Shown: positions 34,823-41,545 of the stretch, piece by piece
Layout: every line of letters starts with the position of its first letter
Numbering within the stretch: the stretch's first letter is position 1
Source of the DNA: a virus
Length of the DNA: 64,000 nucleotides
Virus record (IMG/VR): IMGVR_UViG_3300020473_000011
Location: 1 to 64,000 of that record
Strand: one strand, 5' to 3'
Translations under genes and position numbers: made by a program
The notes under the pieces: model-generated
Seen by the model: only the letters and a program-made list of their open reading frames with translations
What the model was told of the DNA's origin: nothing
Databases searched by the model: none

Positions 34823-35125
34823 ATGACCCAAGCTAAAAATACCAACTTTATATGGAAGCCTGCTCGAATCTTTACGCAGTTGCCAACCGAAGGCTTTGTA
34901 CACGTCATCTTGTCAGACGACAAAACCGAGTTATGCTGTGATGTGGTCGAGCTTGACGAAAAGCGTGGTGAACTTGAGGTACTAATGTTTGCTGCCGTTG
35001 ACGCGGCCTACCAAGCCGAGTTCTTACAAGGTCAGCACCGTGCAATTGATGACGAATACCGCTTTACAGTGCAGCTGCTAAAAGAAATCGAAGACGACGA
35101 AAAAGCGGCAGCAAAAAAGGCTTAA
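34823..35125 (+). CDS. Hypothetical protein (100 aa)
   Basis: A small acidic protein with a beta-rich N-terminus and a Glu/Lys/Ala tail. Single gene under a complete TTGTACAA-class promoter. Function unknown. Confidence 0.75.
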   Translation: MTQAKNTNFIWKPARIFTQLPTEGFVHVILSDDKTELCCDVVELDEKRGELEVLMFAAVDAAYQAEFLQGQHRAIDDEYRFTVQLLKEIEDDEKAAAKKA

Positions 35126-35203
35126 TTGGTTTATACTCTCGTTCAAATTGATGACTAAGCCCGCGCGAAGAACGCAGGTGTAGAAAAAATAATTGGAGTA
35201 CCC
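35126..35203 (+). promoter_or_regulatory. Promoter with AAATTGATGAC leader
   Basis: TTATACT near 35132 is followed seven bases later by AAATTGATGACTAAG, a variant of the shared leader on the plus strand. Confidence 0.4.
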
Positions 35204-36094
35204 ATGCAAATTGATAACTTTGGAAGTTCGTGTGAGCTTTTCGAGCATTATGCTTTATTAGCTGGTGATAGCAGTCTTGATGTAGAAGCTATGGCCAGAC
35301 AACATGCACACATGGTGGGCTTTCAAAGCCTTGAAGAGTATGTCACATATCTCGATAGCGCTGAGAATCAAGTACCTCAATTGACTTTTGCTTTTGCTGG
35401 CCGAGAAATCGCAGACATTACTGTGGAGCTTACAAATGTAAAGGGCGACATAACACGAGATCCACATTCGTTTGACGTTGACCTTAATGAGGCTGTTAGC
35501 TTCTGTTTAACCTCATCACGCTGGGGCGGCACTAAGCTAGCCTTTAAGACGCTTGATGTAGTCCAAGCGCTGATACCATACCTGAGTGACGCACACTACG
35601 AGTTACACCCTCAGCTACTGGCCGACCGCGAAAAGTGGACGGGCGCAGCCCTGTTCTTCGATGCAAGCTTTAAAAATGTTATCGCTGAGCACAACTCACC
35701 TAATTTTGCTTTCACGGTCACTCATTGGTTAGGAAGTAGTGCCGACTTGGCCTTCCCTGAAAGTACAAACCCAGTACAACAAATGGTTGACTTCTCAGAC
35801 CAACTACTAGGTAATGCAGCTGCTCATGCCCTTGAGGTTATGATGGGCTACCTGCGCAATAACGATCAGGTGAAGATCCATACAGCAGACGACTTGCGCC
35901 GTGAACTGATGGCTAGTCTAACTGATAGTAATATACAGCGAATTGCAGTATCGACTATTTCGGGTTTATACCTGAGCTTCTTATCAGTACCTATGACCGA
36001 TGATGAAGCCGAGGCTATGGTACAAACGGCTCTGAAAGAAGAAAAACCAAAACTAAGCTTAGTACATTCGTCGGACAGTACGGTTCGTCATTAA
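35204..36094 (+). CDS. Hypothetical protein (296 aa)
   Basis: A soluble, acidic protein with no recognised domain. Good ribosome binding site TTGGAG. A stem AGGGCAT/ATGCCCT follows at about 36106-36123, before the small basic gene. Confidence 0.75.
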   Translation: MQIDNFGSSCELFEHYALLAGDSSLDVEAMARQHAHMVGFQSLEEYVTYLDSAENQVPQLTFAFAGREIADITVELTNVKGDITRDPHSFDVDLNEAVSFCLTSSRWGGTKLAFKTLDVVQALIPYLSDAHYELHPQLLADREKWTGAALFFDASFKNVIAEHNSPNFAFTVTHWLGSSADLAFPESTNPVQQMVDFSDQLLGNAAAHALEVMMGYLRNNDQVKIHTADDLRRELMASLTDSNIQRIAVSTISGLYLSFLSVPMTDDEAEAMVQTALKEEKPKLSLVHSSDSTVRH

Positions 36095-36141
36095 TCAACG
36101 CAAAGGGCATCATGTTATGCCCTAACTAAAAGAAGGCATCT

Positions 36142-36312
36142 ATGACAACAATCTCAAAGCGTTTGAACAGCCGACGTCAGCGCATGCTCGGAATAAGCCA
36201 ACGTCGCAACAGAAGGCAGCAACTAGCCGCTAAGCGTGGTAAGCGTCAGTCACTACAACGCTATCGTGCATTCGAGGCTCGCGCTCATCAAGAAGCTTTA
36301 AGCGCTCAGTAA
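36142..36312 (+). CDS. Arg-rich micro-protein (56 aa)
   Basis: Starts at ATG 36142 after AGAAGGCATCT. Its sequence is dominated by Arg and Gln (SRRQRMLGISQRRNRRQQ), over a quarter Arg, resembling ribosomal-protein-like or nucleic-acid-binding peptides. It is not in the main ORF set but has a good ribosome binding site. Its stop overlaps the convergent gene at 36306 by seven bases. Confidence 0.6.
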   Translation: MTTISKRLNSRRQRMLGISQRRNRRQQLAAKRGKRQSLQRYRAFEARAHQEALSAQ

Positions 36313-36692
36313 AGCCCCCTGAGTATTTCATCGGCGGACTGGTCACGCTTTAAAAGTATGGCATGCGCTCGGTCACGTAACTCAGTCCATTCGGTCAAGT
36401 CGGAATAAGCACAAGTTGTACGTAGCACTGTCACAAGCGCTAAATCTGAGAGCCTAGCCTCATCGACTGAGCTTAGGATAAGTGCAAGTACTTCTTTTGC
36501 GGCTGGACTTGCCTGCACAAGAGGTGTTGCACTGAAAGATGGCAGCACCAAGCCTGCAACGTCTCTCAAAGCCTCCATAAGCGGTCTAATATCTTTTGCT
36601 GACTTAATATCAGCGCCTCTCTTGTAATAGTCATCTAGCACAGCTGCAACAGTATCGTACGCTGCGGAAACCATCACGGCATTATCTTTCAT
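36306..36692 (-). CDS. Hypothetical protein (128 aa)
   Basis: A helical unknown with AGGAA before its ATG. It follows the two Ser/Cys-tail peptide genes on the same strand but is separated from them by a strong terminator, so it is probably transcribed separately. Confidence 0.7.
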   Translation of the reverse strand: MKDNAVMVSAAYDTVAAVLDDYYKRGADIKSAKDIRPLMEALRDVAGLVLPSFSATPLVQASPAAKEVLALILSSVDEARLSDLALVTVLRTTCAYSDLTEWTELRDRAHAILLKRDQSADEILRGLY

Positions 36693-36704
36693 AAGACGTT
36701 CCTA

Positions 36705-36730
36705 TAAAAAAGGCTACCCATTGGTAGCCT
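36705..36730 (-). terminator. Intrinsic terminator after Ser/Cys peptide genes
   Basis: On the minus strand AGGCTACC-AATG-GGTAGCCT followed by TTTTTT. It closes the three-gene unit 36756-37615. Confidence 0.92.
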
Positions 36731-36755
36731 AAAGTATTAACTTTTGGTCAGCAGT

Positions 36756-36935
36756 TTAGCACGAGCTGCTACAAGAGCTTGAGCTGCATGAACTACATGA
36801 GCTGCATGAACTGCACGAGCTACAGCTGCCACCGCCACCACCTGAGCCGCCGCGACGCTTACGTTTGTTTGACATGTTTAGAGCTGCTTTGTAGGTAAAG
36901 CGCTTGTGCCTTGTACATTTACTTAATTGACGCAT
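36756..36935 (-). CDS. Gly/Ser/Cys-tailed micro-protein B (59 aa)
   Basis: A basic head of ~30 residues (RQLSKCTRHKRFTYKAALNMSNKRKRRGG in two parts: RQLSKCTRHKRF, then YKAALNMSNKRKRRGG) joins a tail of GSGGGGG followed by repeated SCSSC units ending SSSC. ATG at 36935 has AAAGGGGAG upstream; a longer in-frame reading to 37022 runs through the sister gene in another frame and is rejected. It shares YKxxLNMS, an RRGG junction and the tail with the sister peptide at 36955-37098. The tail is reminiscent of heterocycle-forming peptide precursors, but no modifying enzyme is adjacent. Confidence 0.75.
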   Translation of the reverse strand: MRQLSKCTRHKRFTYKAALNMSNKRKRRGGSGGGGGSCSSCSSCSSCSSCSSSSCSSSC

Positions 36936-36954
36936 AGTATGACTCCCCTTTTTC

Positions 36955-37098
36955 TTAACACGAACTACTGCAAGAGCTACAAGAACTACAGCTACTGCCA
37001 CCACCGCCACTTGAGCCACCACGGCGTCGGCGTGACATATTTAGCGTACCCTTGTAGGCACTTCGATGGTTTTTAAGGTGTGTCTTTAAAGTCTTCAT
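36955..37098 (-). CDS. Gly/Ser/Cys-tailed micro-protein A (47 aa)
   Basis: Starts at ATG 37098 after GAGGG. The head KTLKTHLKNHRSAYKGTLNMS and RRRRGG leads to SSGGGGSSCSSCSSCSSSC. It is a clear paralogue of peptide B downstream: same length of head, YKxxLNMS, Arg-run, GG, Gly-run and SCSSC repeats, with fewer repeats. It lies 13 bases after the WHxxL-family gene. This is too short for standard gene callers. Confidence 0.7.
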   Translation of the reverse strand: MKTLKTHLKNHRSAYKGTLNMSRRRRGGSSGGGGSSCSSCSSCSSSC

Positions 37099-37111
37099 AG
37101 AGTGAACCCTC

Positions 37112-37615
37112 TTAGTTTAGCACTTTGTGCAATTTAAGCTGCTCCCACATGTCGCTAGTATCGACTAGCAACTCGTCAGGCAGTAATGAATCCATAGCGA
37201 AAAGTAGTGGTAGCTCGTCGGAACCGCAGGGTATTTCTTCACGTTGCGCGCAAAGGTAAAAGGTGCGAAGCGTCATGACTTCCATCGGCTCAGTTTGGGT
37301 ACCTGTGGAAGTCTTGAACTGCGCTTCTATCTCAGGTACGTGATCAACAAAGCGGCCTACTACGTTAAACAACTCGCGATAGTCTTTCGAGAATAAGAGG
37401 TACGCATGCCATAGCTCATCAACCAACTTTGATGGCATGCCGCATGGCTTTTGCGATTCAAGGCTGACAATGAAGTAGTCGATCAGGGCTTGGCCGCACA
37501 TTTCGACGTCTTGTTCGGTCAGCTCAACACTGAACTTAGTTTCAGCCTCTTTCTTGAAGCGTGCCAGTACATAGGGTGGAACTGTATGACCTTCTAAATA
37601 GCTCAGGTTCATCAT
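37112..37615 (-). CDS. WHxxL/DUF1399-like protein (167 aa)
   Basis: Core motif MPSKLVDELWHAYLLFSKDY, GRFVDHVPE, then ELPLLFAMDSLLP. From memory this matches a bacterial family related to glycine-rich-domain proteins (pattern PSxxVDxxWHxxxLxTxxY, GRFxHHxP, LPLLFALD). In many members the polypeptide ends in a Cys/Gly/Ser-rich tail. Here the protein stops without a tail, and two separate tail-like peptides follow directly in the same transcript. Function of the family is unknown. The start is ATG 37615 or 37612 with weak GAGAAAT upstream. Confidence 0.65.
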   Translation of the reverse strand: MMNLSYLEGHTVPPYVLARFKKEAETKFSVELTEQDVEMCGQALIDYFIVSLESQKPCGMPSKLVDELWHAYLLFSKDYRELFNVVGRFVDHVPEIEAQFKTSTGTQTEPMEVMTLRTFYLCAQREEIPCGSDELPLLFAMDSLLPDELLVDTSDMWEQLKLHKVLN

Positions 37616-37676
37616 GTTATTTCTCAGTCTCGTTTATGTACTCATCCTACCAACGCACCATTGGCTTTGCAACTTG

Positions 37677-37706
37677 TTGCTAAAATCCCCGACCTAGCTG
37701 TATAAT
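37677..37706 (+). promoter_or_regulatory. Sigma-70 promoter
   Basis: TTGCTA, an 18-bp spacer and TATAAT (37701-37706), followed by a leader with CACTGCAACACTAAGAGAACCGAGATA before the ATG (quoted in parts: CACTGCAACA, AACCGAGATA). Confidence 0.7.
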
Positions 37707-37763
37707 TACGTCAAAGGCGCGACTGCCCTATTCCACTGCAACACTAAGAGAACCGAGATAATT

Positions 37764-38288
37764 ATGAATTATCGAGTAAATACGGATTCTGCGCGCCCTC
37801 AGCCCTTTCCACCCCATGGTAGGATTTCTGTAGAGGTTCACGGTACCAATAATGACCTAATCCATGTCAAATGCTTCGGCGCTTTCAATAAAGAAACAAT
37901 GCTAGCCTTAGTCGACATACAACAGCGCTATCGTGATTTATTGTGCCCCAAACGCTACGTGATCGTAGAGTTCATAGACACATGTTTAGCGCTGCCTGAG
38001 TTTTTTGCTGAGGCCACACGTCATCATAAAGAATTGGTTTCCCGTGGCCAGTCCTCAAAGGCCGTTGCTTATGTTATGCGCAAAGGTATCGAGGGTAAGT
38101 CCATGATGAAAGGCTTTTACTTGGGGGTCTATAAAGACGCTGGGATCCCAGTAGTCGTTACTGAGACCGTAGACGAAGCCCGCCAGTGGCTTAAAGAAAA
38201 AGGGCTGGGATCAGCCCAAACTAATGAGAATTGGAGCACACTCGCGGAATCGAACCGCGCTCATGCTGCTTTGCAGGCAGCCACCTAA
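37764..38288 (+). CDS. SpoIIAA/STAS-like protein (174 aa)
   Basis: A soluble alpha/beta protein whose core (HVKCFGAFNKETMLALVDIQ, KRYVIVEFIDTCLALPEF, SKAVAYVMRKGIEG, FYLGVYKDAGIPVVVTETVDEARQWL) resembles SpoIIAA-like STAS folds; the match is weak and from memory. Its last ~19 codons run antisense across the tRNA-Cys gene (38232-38306), so the C-terminal tail may be accidental extension. Good promoter upstream. Confidence 0.65.
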   Translation: MNYRVNTDSARPQPFPPHGRISVEVHGTNNDLIHVKCFGAFNKETMLALVDIQQRYRDLLCPKRYVIVEFIDTCLALPEFFAEATRHHKELVSRGQSSKAVAYVMRKGIEGKSMMKGFYLGVYKDAGIPVVVTETVDEARQWLKEKGLGSAQTNENWSTLAESNRAHAALQAAT

Positions 38289-38306
38289 CCACTCAGACAA
38301 GTGTGC
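38232..38306 (-). tRNA. tRNA-Cys (GCA)
   Basis: Cloverleaf with acceptor GCACACT/AGTGTGC, anticodon loop CTGCAAA, TTCGATT T-loop and an encoded CCA. First of six minus-strand tRNA genes. Its 3' half overlaps the end of the plus-strand 37764-38288 gene. Confidence 0.95.
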
Positions 38307-38325
38307 GTTGTACAATGAATTAAGT

Positions 38326-38401
38326 TGGCAGGGGCTATAGGACTTGAACCTACAACCTTCGGAGTTGGAAACCGCTGCTCTCCCAATTGAGCTAAGCCCC
38401 T
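38326..38401 (-). tRNA. tRNA-Trp (CCA)
   Basis: Acceptor AGGGGCT/AGCCCCT, anticodon loop TTCCAAC, CCA encoded. Close to the enterobacterial tRNA-Trp in sequence layout. A TTGTACAA word (38308-38315) lies between it and tRNA-Cys. Confidence 0.95.
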
Positions 38402-38412
38402 GCAATGAAAAG

Positions 38413-38496
38413 TGGTACGGGTAGCGAGGATCGAACTCGCAAGGACATACCGACAGAATTTAAACCTGCTGCGTTTACCAGTTTCGCCATACCCGT
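38413..38496 (-). tRNA. tRNA-Leu (TAA)
   Basis: Type II tRNA with a long variable arm, acceptor ACGGGTA/TACCCGT, anticodon loop TTTAAAT, CCA encoded. Confidence 0.95.
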
Positions 38497-38502
38497 ATTG
38501 TT

Positions 38503-38590
38503 TGGTGGATAGCCTTGGACTCGAACCAAGAAGCCCTTTAAGGGAGCGGGGTTACAGCCCGCGACGCTACCAATTACGCTCTAACTATCC
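38503..38590 (-). tRNA. tRNA-Tyr (GTA), copy 1
   Basis: Type II tRNA, anticodon stem GCGGG/CCCGC with loop CTGTAAC, acceptor GGATAGT/GCTATCC, CCA encoded. Its D-arm and anticodon arm are nearly identical to the second Tyr gene. Confidence 0.92.
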
Positions 38591-38599
38591 AATAATGTT

Positions 38600-38677
38600 T
38601 GGTGGACACTGGCCAGATTCGAACTGCCGACACTCGGAACTTCAACCCGATGCTCTAACCAACTGAGCTAAGTGTCC
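38600..38677 (-). tRNA. tRNA-Phe (GAA)
   Basis: Acceptor GGACACT/AGTGTCC, anticodon loop TTGAAGT, T-loop TTCGAAT, CCA encoded. Confidence 0.95.
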
Positions 38678-38687
38678 ACACTAAAAG

Positions 38688-38776
38688 TGGTGGATGAGGT
38701 AAGACTCGAACTTACAAAACCCTAAAGGGCAACGGGGTTACAGCCCGCGACGCTACCAATTACGTGTTACTCATCC
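38688..38776 (-). tRNA. tRNA-Tyr (GTA), copy 2
   Basis: Same D-arm and anticodon arm as copy 1, but a different acceptor (GGATGAG/CTCATCC), variable arm and T stem. CCA encoded. Two GTA tRNAs in one short cluster suggest duplication with later divergence or recombination between tRNA genes. Confidence 0.92.
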
Positions 38777-38790
38777 AAAAAATCTTTGTA

Positions 38791-39009
38791 CTACTCTACG
38801 TTGAGGCGTTCACCGTTCGGTAGTACAAGGGATAGCTCCACATGCCCACCAAGTGCCTCGACGTAAGCTGCCAGTTTAGTCACAGACAACTGTTTAATTT
38901 CCTTGCCTTCAAGTTTGCTGACACTTGAATCGCTAACCCGCATTTGAGCGGCAATGACCTCTTGCTTTACTTTTAGCTCTTTTCTGAGGTCTTTTAGATT
39001 AGGTTGCAT
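38791..39009 (-). CDS. XRE-family HTH regulator (antitoxin-like, 72 aa)
   Basis: A compact HTH protein: LRKELKVKQEVIAAQMRVSDSSVSKLEGK gives the XRE fold (quoted in parts: VKQEVIAAQMRVSDS, VSKLEGK), and the C-terminus (LAAYVEALGGHVELSLVLPNGERL) matches HigA-type antitoxins. No toxin gene is adjacent: tRNA genes lie downstream and a terminator upstream. AGGAA precedes the ATG. Confidence 0.8.
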   Translation of the reverse strand: MQPNLKDLRKELKVKQEVIAAQMRVSDSSVSKLEGKEIKQLSVTKLAAYVEALGGHVELSLVLPNGERLNVE

Positions 39010-39036
39010 TTTGGTGTTCCTACTATGCGTAGGGCA

Positions 39037-39073
39037 TTAAAAAAGCCCAGTGATAAATCAGCTGGGCTTTTTT
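39037..39073. terminator. Bidirectional intrinsic terminator
   Basis: AAAAAAGCCCAG and CTGGGCTTTTTT flank a short loop. On the minus strand it lies 28 bases upstream of the HTH gene, so it ends whatever is transcribed from further right. Confidence 0.92.
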
Positions 39074-39175
39074 GACTAACGTCACATGGTCTGTTCCGAC
39101 CTGCCCAGAAGCTACCGCCCCCGAGCCTAGTTTCTCGGGGAACTATCTAAATAAATAACACCAAAAATATAACGC
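39037..39175 (-). ncRNA. Candidate structured small RNA with terminator
   Basis: Read on the minus strand, this holds a CCCCGAG/CTCGGGG hairpin (39119-39141), a second pairing GGTC...GACC, then the strong terminator at 39037-39073. There is no ORF. This is the layout of a trans-acting small RNA or an attenuator leader of the HTH gene. I could not match it to 4.5S, 6S, tmRNA or RNase P. Confidence 0.35.
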
Positions 39176-39315
39176 TACGTTAGCCATGTCTTTCAACCTT
39201 AAAAAAAGTAAATTCGTGTAGCTCTCAATGAGCTGATATGACAACTATAGCGTGACCCCTGAAAATTGCCAAACACTTTAGCTTTCCAAAATAGAAAGTT
39301 TTGGAAATTAAGAAC

Positions 39316-39553
39316 TTGACGCGGGTTTGTCGCGACGTGTAATATGCTGCGTAACACGGGGGATTCCCTTGAAACCCATGTGTGCCCAAGGGCTTTTATA
39401 AGTCCTCGCTGCTAGCAGGTACCCACACAGCGGTACTGCCAAACTATGACGCTTTAATGTGACTAGACCAAATTCTTAAAACCCTGTATTTAACGCGGGT
39501 GACTTTTGGAACGCTAGCGAAGTCTATATCCGCGTGAAGATATAGAGGTTTCG
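39316..39553 (+). promoter_or_regulatory. Strong promoter and ~200-nt structured leader
   Basis: TTGACG, 18 bp, TAATAT (39340-39345) is one of the best promoters in the window. The transcript would carry a ~200-nt leader with pairings CCCTTG/CAAGGG, ACAC.GGG/CCC.GTGT and CTATATC/GATATAG before the 39554 ATG. A riboswitch-like or attenuating role is possible. AGAGG near 39544 precedes the start. Confidence 0.5.
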
Positions 39554-39979
39554 ATGTCGAATAGACAGGCTTCAACAAGTGTATTTTTAGAAGAGAATGT
39601 ATTACAAACAATAGTAGATGAGCGTCTTAACGCAAAACCCGAATTAGTTACAGCTTACAACTGCTTAGTAACTCTTCATCGTGATGTACACCGTATTGGG
39701 GACATTGTACAACCAGTGTCGCCACAACACAGTAGCATTATAGAAGAAGGGAACGCTGGGCTTGAACAAGCCGTCGACTTTTTCATTGAGGGCATCATAA
39801 CTAGAGACTTTCTCGATATTGTACAATTGACGTACGACAGTAATCGCTTGCACGAAACATACAATCACGTAGAACGAATTTTAATCAGTACGCTCGACGC
39901 GCGCTGTGTTGATGTGCAGGAGTTTAAACAAACACATGGAAAAGCATCCACTAAAAGTGCTATTCGATGTCATGGGTGA
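39554..39979 (+). CDS. Hypothetical protein (141 aa)
   Basis: An acidic helical protein of unknown function preceded by a long leader. Two TTGTACAA words lie inside its coding region (near 39707 and 39823), which is odd for an otherwise intergenic motif. Overlaps the next gene by 44 bases. Confidence 0.65.
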   Translation: MSNRQASTSVFLEENVLQTIVDERLNAKPELVTAYNCLVTLHRDVHRIGDIVQPVSPQHSSIIEEGNAGLEQAVDFFIEGIITRDFLDIVQLTYDSNRLHETYNHVERILISTLDARCVDVQEFKQTHGKASTKSAIRCHG

Positions 39980-41129
39980 GCGTAGATTTGATGCGCTGCC
40001 GAGTGACCAGCAAGCAGAGAAAATCCAGCTACATGATAGAGTCAATGTCACTGCATCATTGGCTAAGGTTAGCAATTCGGAGTACCCGAAAGACTTACAG
40101 TTCCTGCGCAAGCAGCAACTAGTAAAGGCCGAGAGCCTTCGAGAGCTGAACGCTATCGCGAACTCATTACGCTACCTCATGCAAGAACGGGCGGGCTACC
40201 GCTCGTCTAAGCTTGGCCAGTACCGTGACATAGCTTCTGTACTCTGTGGATTTAGCAATTACAAGGCTGCCTTTAAACAATTCAATGGCAGCCTCGATAA
40301 TTCGTCGTTGATCCCTACCCTATTACTACAGCAACCCGTTGTGGTCATAGACTACAATGGCCGCCTGTCGGCCTCGTACAATGACGAGTCAGAAGCTATA
40401 TACGTTTATAAAAATAACTTATATGTTCTTAGCCCCGTAGCTGCAAAAGATAGCTACACCGTCGACTTACAGTGGACGGACACCGAAGTTGTTCAACTTA
40501 GTTGTATCACCGCAGGAAGCGCTGATAACGACCGTTCTCATTACATAGAGGTCGTTTTACGTGAAGGTGATGCCCTAGGTCACATCGTCGCTGATAACTC
40601 AAAAACACAAGCCTATTTAATCCGAGATCTAGTCTACTTATACGATGGCCAAGACCTAACGCTAAGTCAGCGCGAGGTCGACTATGACTATGCACTAAGG
40701 CACAGGTTATTTTCATTGATAAATGGTACTACCGAAGAGCGCTACCATATATTTTTTAAGAGTGACGGTCATAGTGTGGTTTATTGTACAGACAGCGACG
40801 CACAATTGCGGGTTATGCCTAGGGAAGAGCTGATGCGATTACTAGAGCACCCTGCAACGATGTATTGCGGGAGAGGTGACCTAGCACGTCGAGACGGCTA
40901 CGAGCTTAAAGGTACCCCATCGCCTTACGGCCAACCCTCATCAAACATTATTCTATTGATGGAGGATGTTGACCCCGACTTTGAGGATAAACGTCATATA
41001 GTTATATATGATGCTATAGGCAGCGACCCTATAGCGCTTAGCTACATGTTTATTGAGGATTCTCTGTACCAGTCTGAGTTCGCTGATAATAGCCGTTATT
41101 CATATTTCGAAGATACAGGTCAGTCTTAG
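39936..41129 (+). CDS. Hypothetical protein (397 aa)
   Basis: A mostly beta-rich soluble protein, unknown. The ATG at 39936 has AGGAG 13 bases upstream, a long spacing, so the exact start is uncertain. It overlaps the 141-residue gene, implying coupled translation. No domain is recognised. Confidence 0.7.
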   Translation: MEKHPLKVLFDVMGERRFDALPSDQQAEKIQLHDRVNVTASLAKVSNSEYPKDLQFLRKQQLVKAESLRELNAIANSLRYLMQERAGYRSSKLGQYRDIASVLCGFSNYKAAFKQFNGSLDNSSLIPTLLLQQPVVVIDYNGRLSASYNDESEAIYVYKNNLYVLSPVAAKDSYTVDLQWTDTEVVQLSCITAGSADNDRSHYIEVVLREGDALGHIVADNSKTQAYLIRDLVYLYDGQDLTLSQREVDYDYALRHRLFSLINGTTEERYHIFFKSDGHSVVYCTDSDAQLRVMPREELMRLLEHPATMYCGRGDLARRDGYELKGTPSPYGQPSSNIILLMEDVDPDFEDKRHIVIYDAIGSDPIALSYMFIEDSLYQSEFADNSRYSYFEDTGQS

Positions 41130-41194
41130 TTGCTACGCAAAGCAGGTGCGCGCTATGATGTGCGCACCAATTGACCTAAATGAGACTTAGACGA

Positions 41195-41422
41195 ATGCAA
41201 GAAACACAAAAGATGACGGTGGCAGATTTCCTATTCAGGGGCATAGACCCATGCCTCGACGGGAACTGTGTGATCAAAGCCCCAACAGGGGGTATGGTCA
41301 CCAATGGCGGATGCCGTTGTATAACTAACTTACCCAGAGGCCAACTGAATTTAATTGCAAATCGGTTGCGTGTCATAAAGGATGCTCAGGTAGACATCCC
41401 TGTTTTCAAGCGTAAGGGCTAG
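41195..41422 (+). CDS. Small Cys-containing protein (75 aa)
   Basis: Contains DPCLDGNCVIKAPTGG and GGCRCITN, four Cys that may bind metal. ATG at 41195 lies after the TGAGAC leader; ATG at 41180 is part of the leader. A stem GGTGCGC/GCGCACC precedes it near 41149-41168. Confidence 0.6.
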   Translation: MQETQKMTVADFLFRGIDPCLDGNCVIKAPTGGMVTNGGCRCITNLPRGQLNLIANRLRVIKDAQVDIPVFKRKG

Positions 41423-41453
41423 TAGATTTGGACTAATCACCTGTGCCGCAGCA

Positions 41454-41502
41454 TATTTCATTAAAAAAAATCATTGTACAATGATTTTTAACCTGATAAA
41501 GT
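41454..41502 (+). promoter_or_regulatory. TTGTACAA-class promoter
   Basis: TGCCGCAGC dyad half, TTTCATTAAA, then ATCATTGTACAATGAT (core 41474-41481). TTGTAC is the -35, 17-bp spacer, TAAAGT (41497-41502), leader CTAACCGATAC at 41511-41521. Confidence 0.85.
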
Positions 41503-41545
41503 ACACGCAACTAACCGATACACCGTTTTGATTAAGGACGTGACT

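Noticed and set aside
36936-37022. N-terminal extension of the 36756 gene (hydrophobic Val/Ala stretch)
   Set aside because: It is the sister peptide gene read in another frame; the ATG at 36935 has an excellent ribosome binding site.
39037-39175. 4.5S/SRP RNA gene
   Set aside because: The GGTC-GGAA-like stretch resembles it loosely, but the conserved SRP apical motif (GGAAG..GCAG) is missing.
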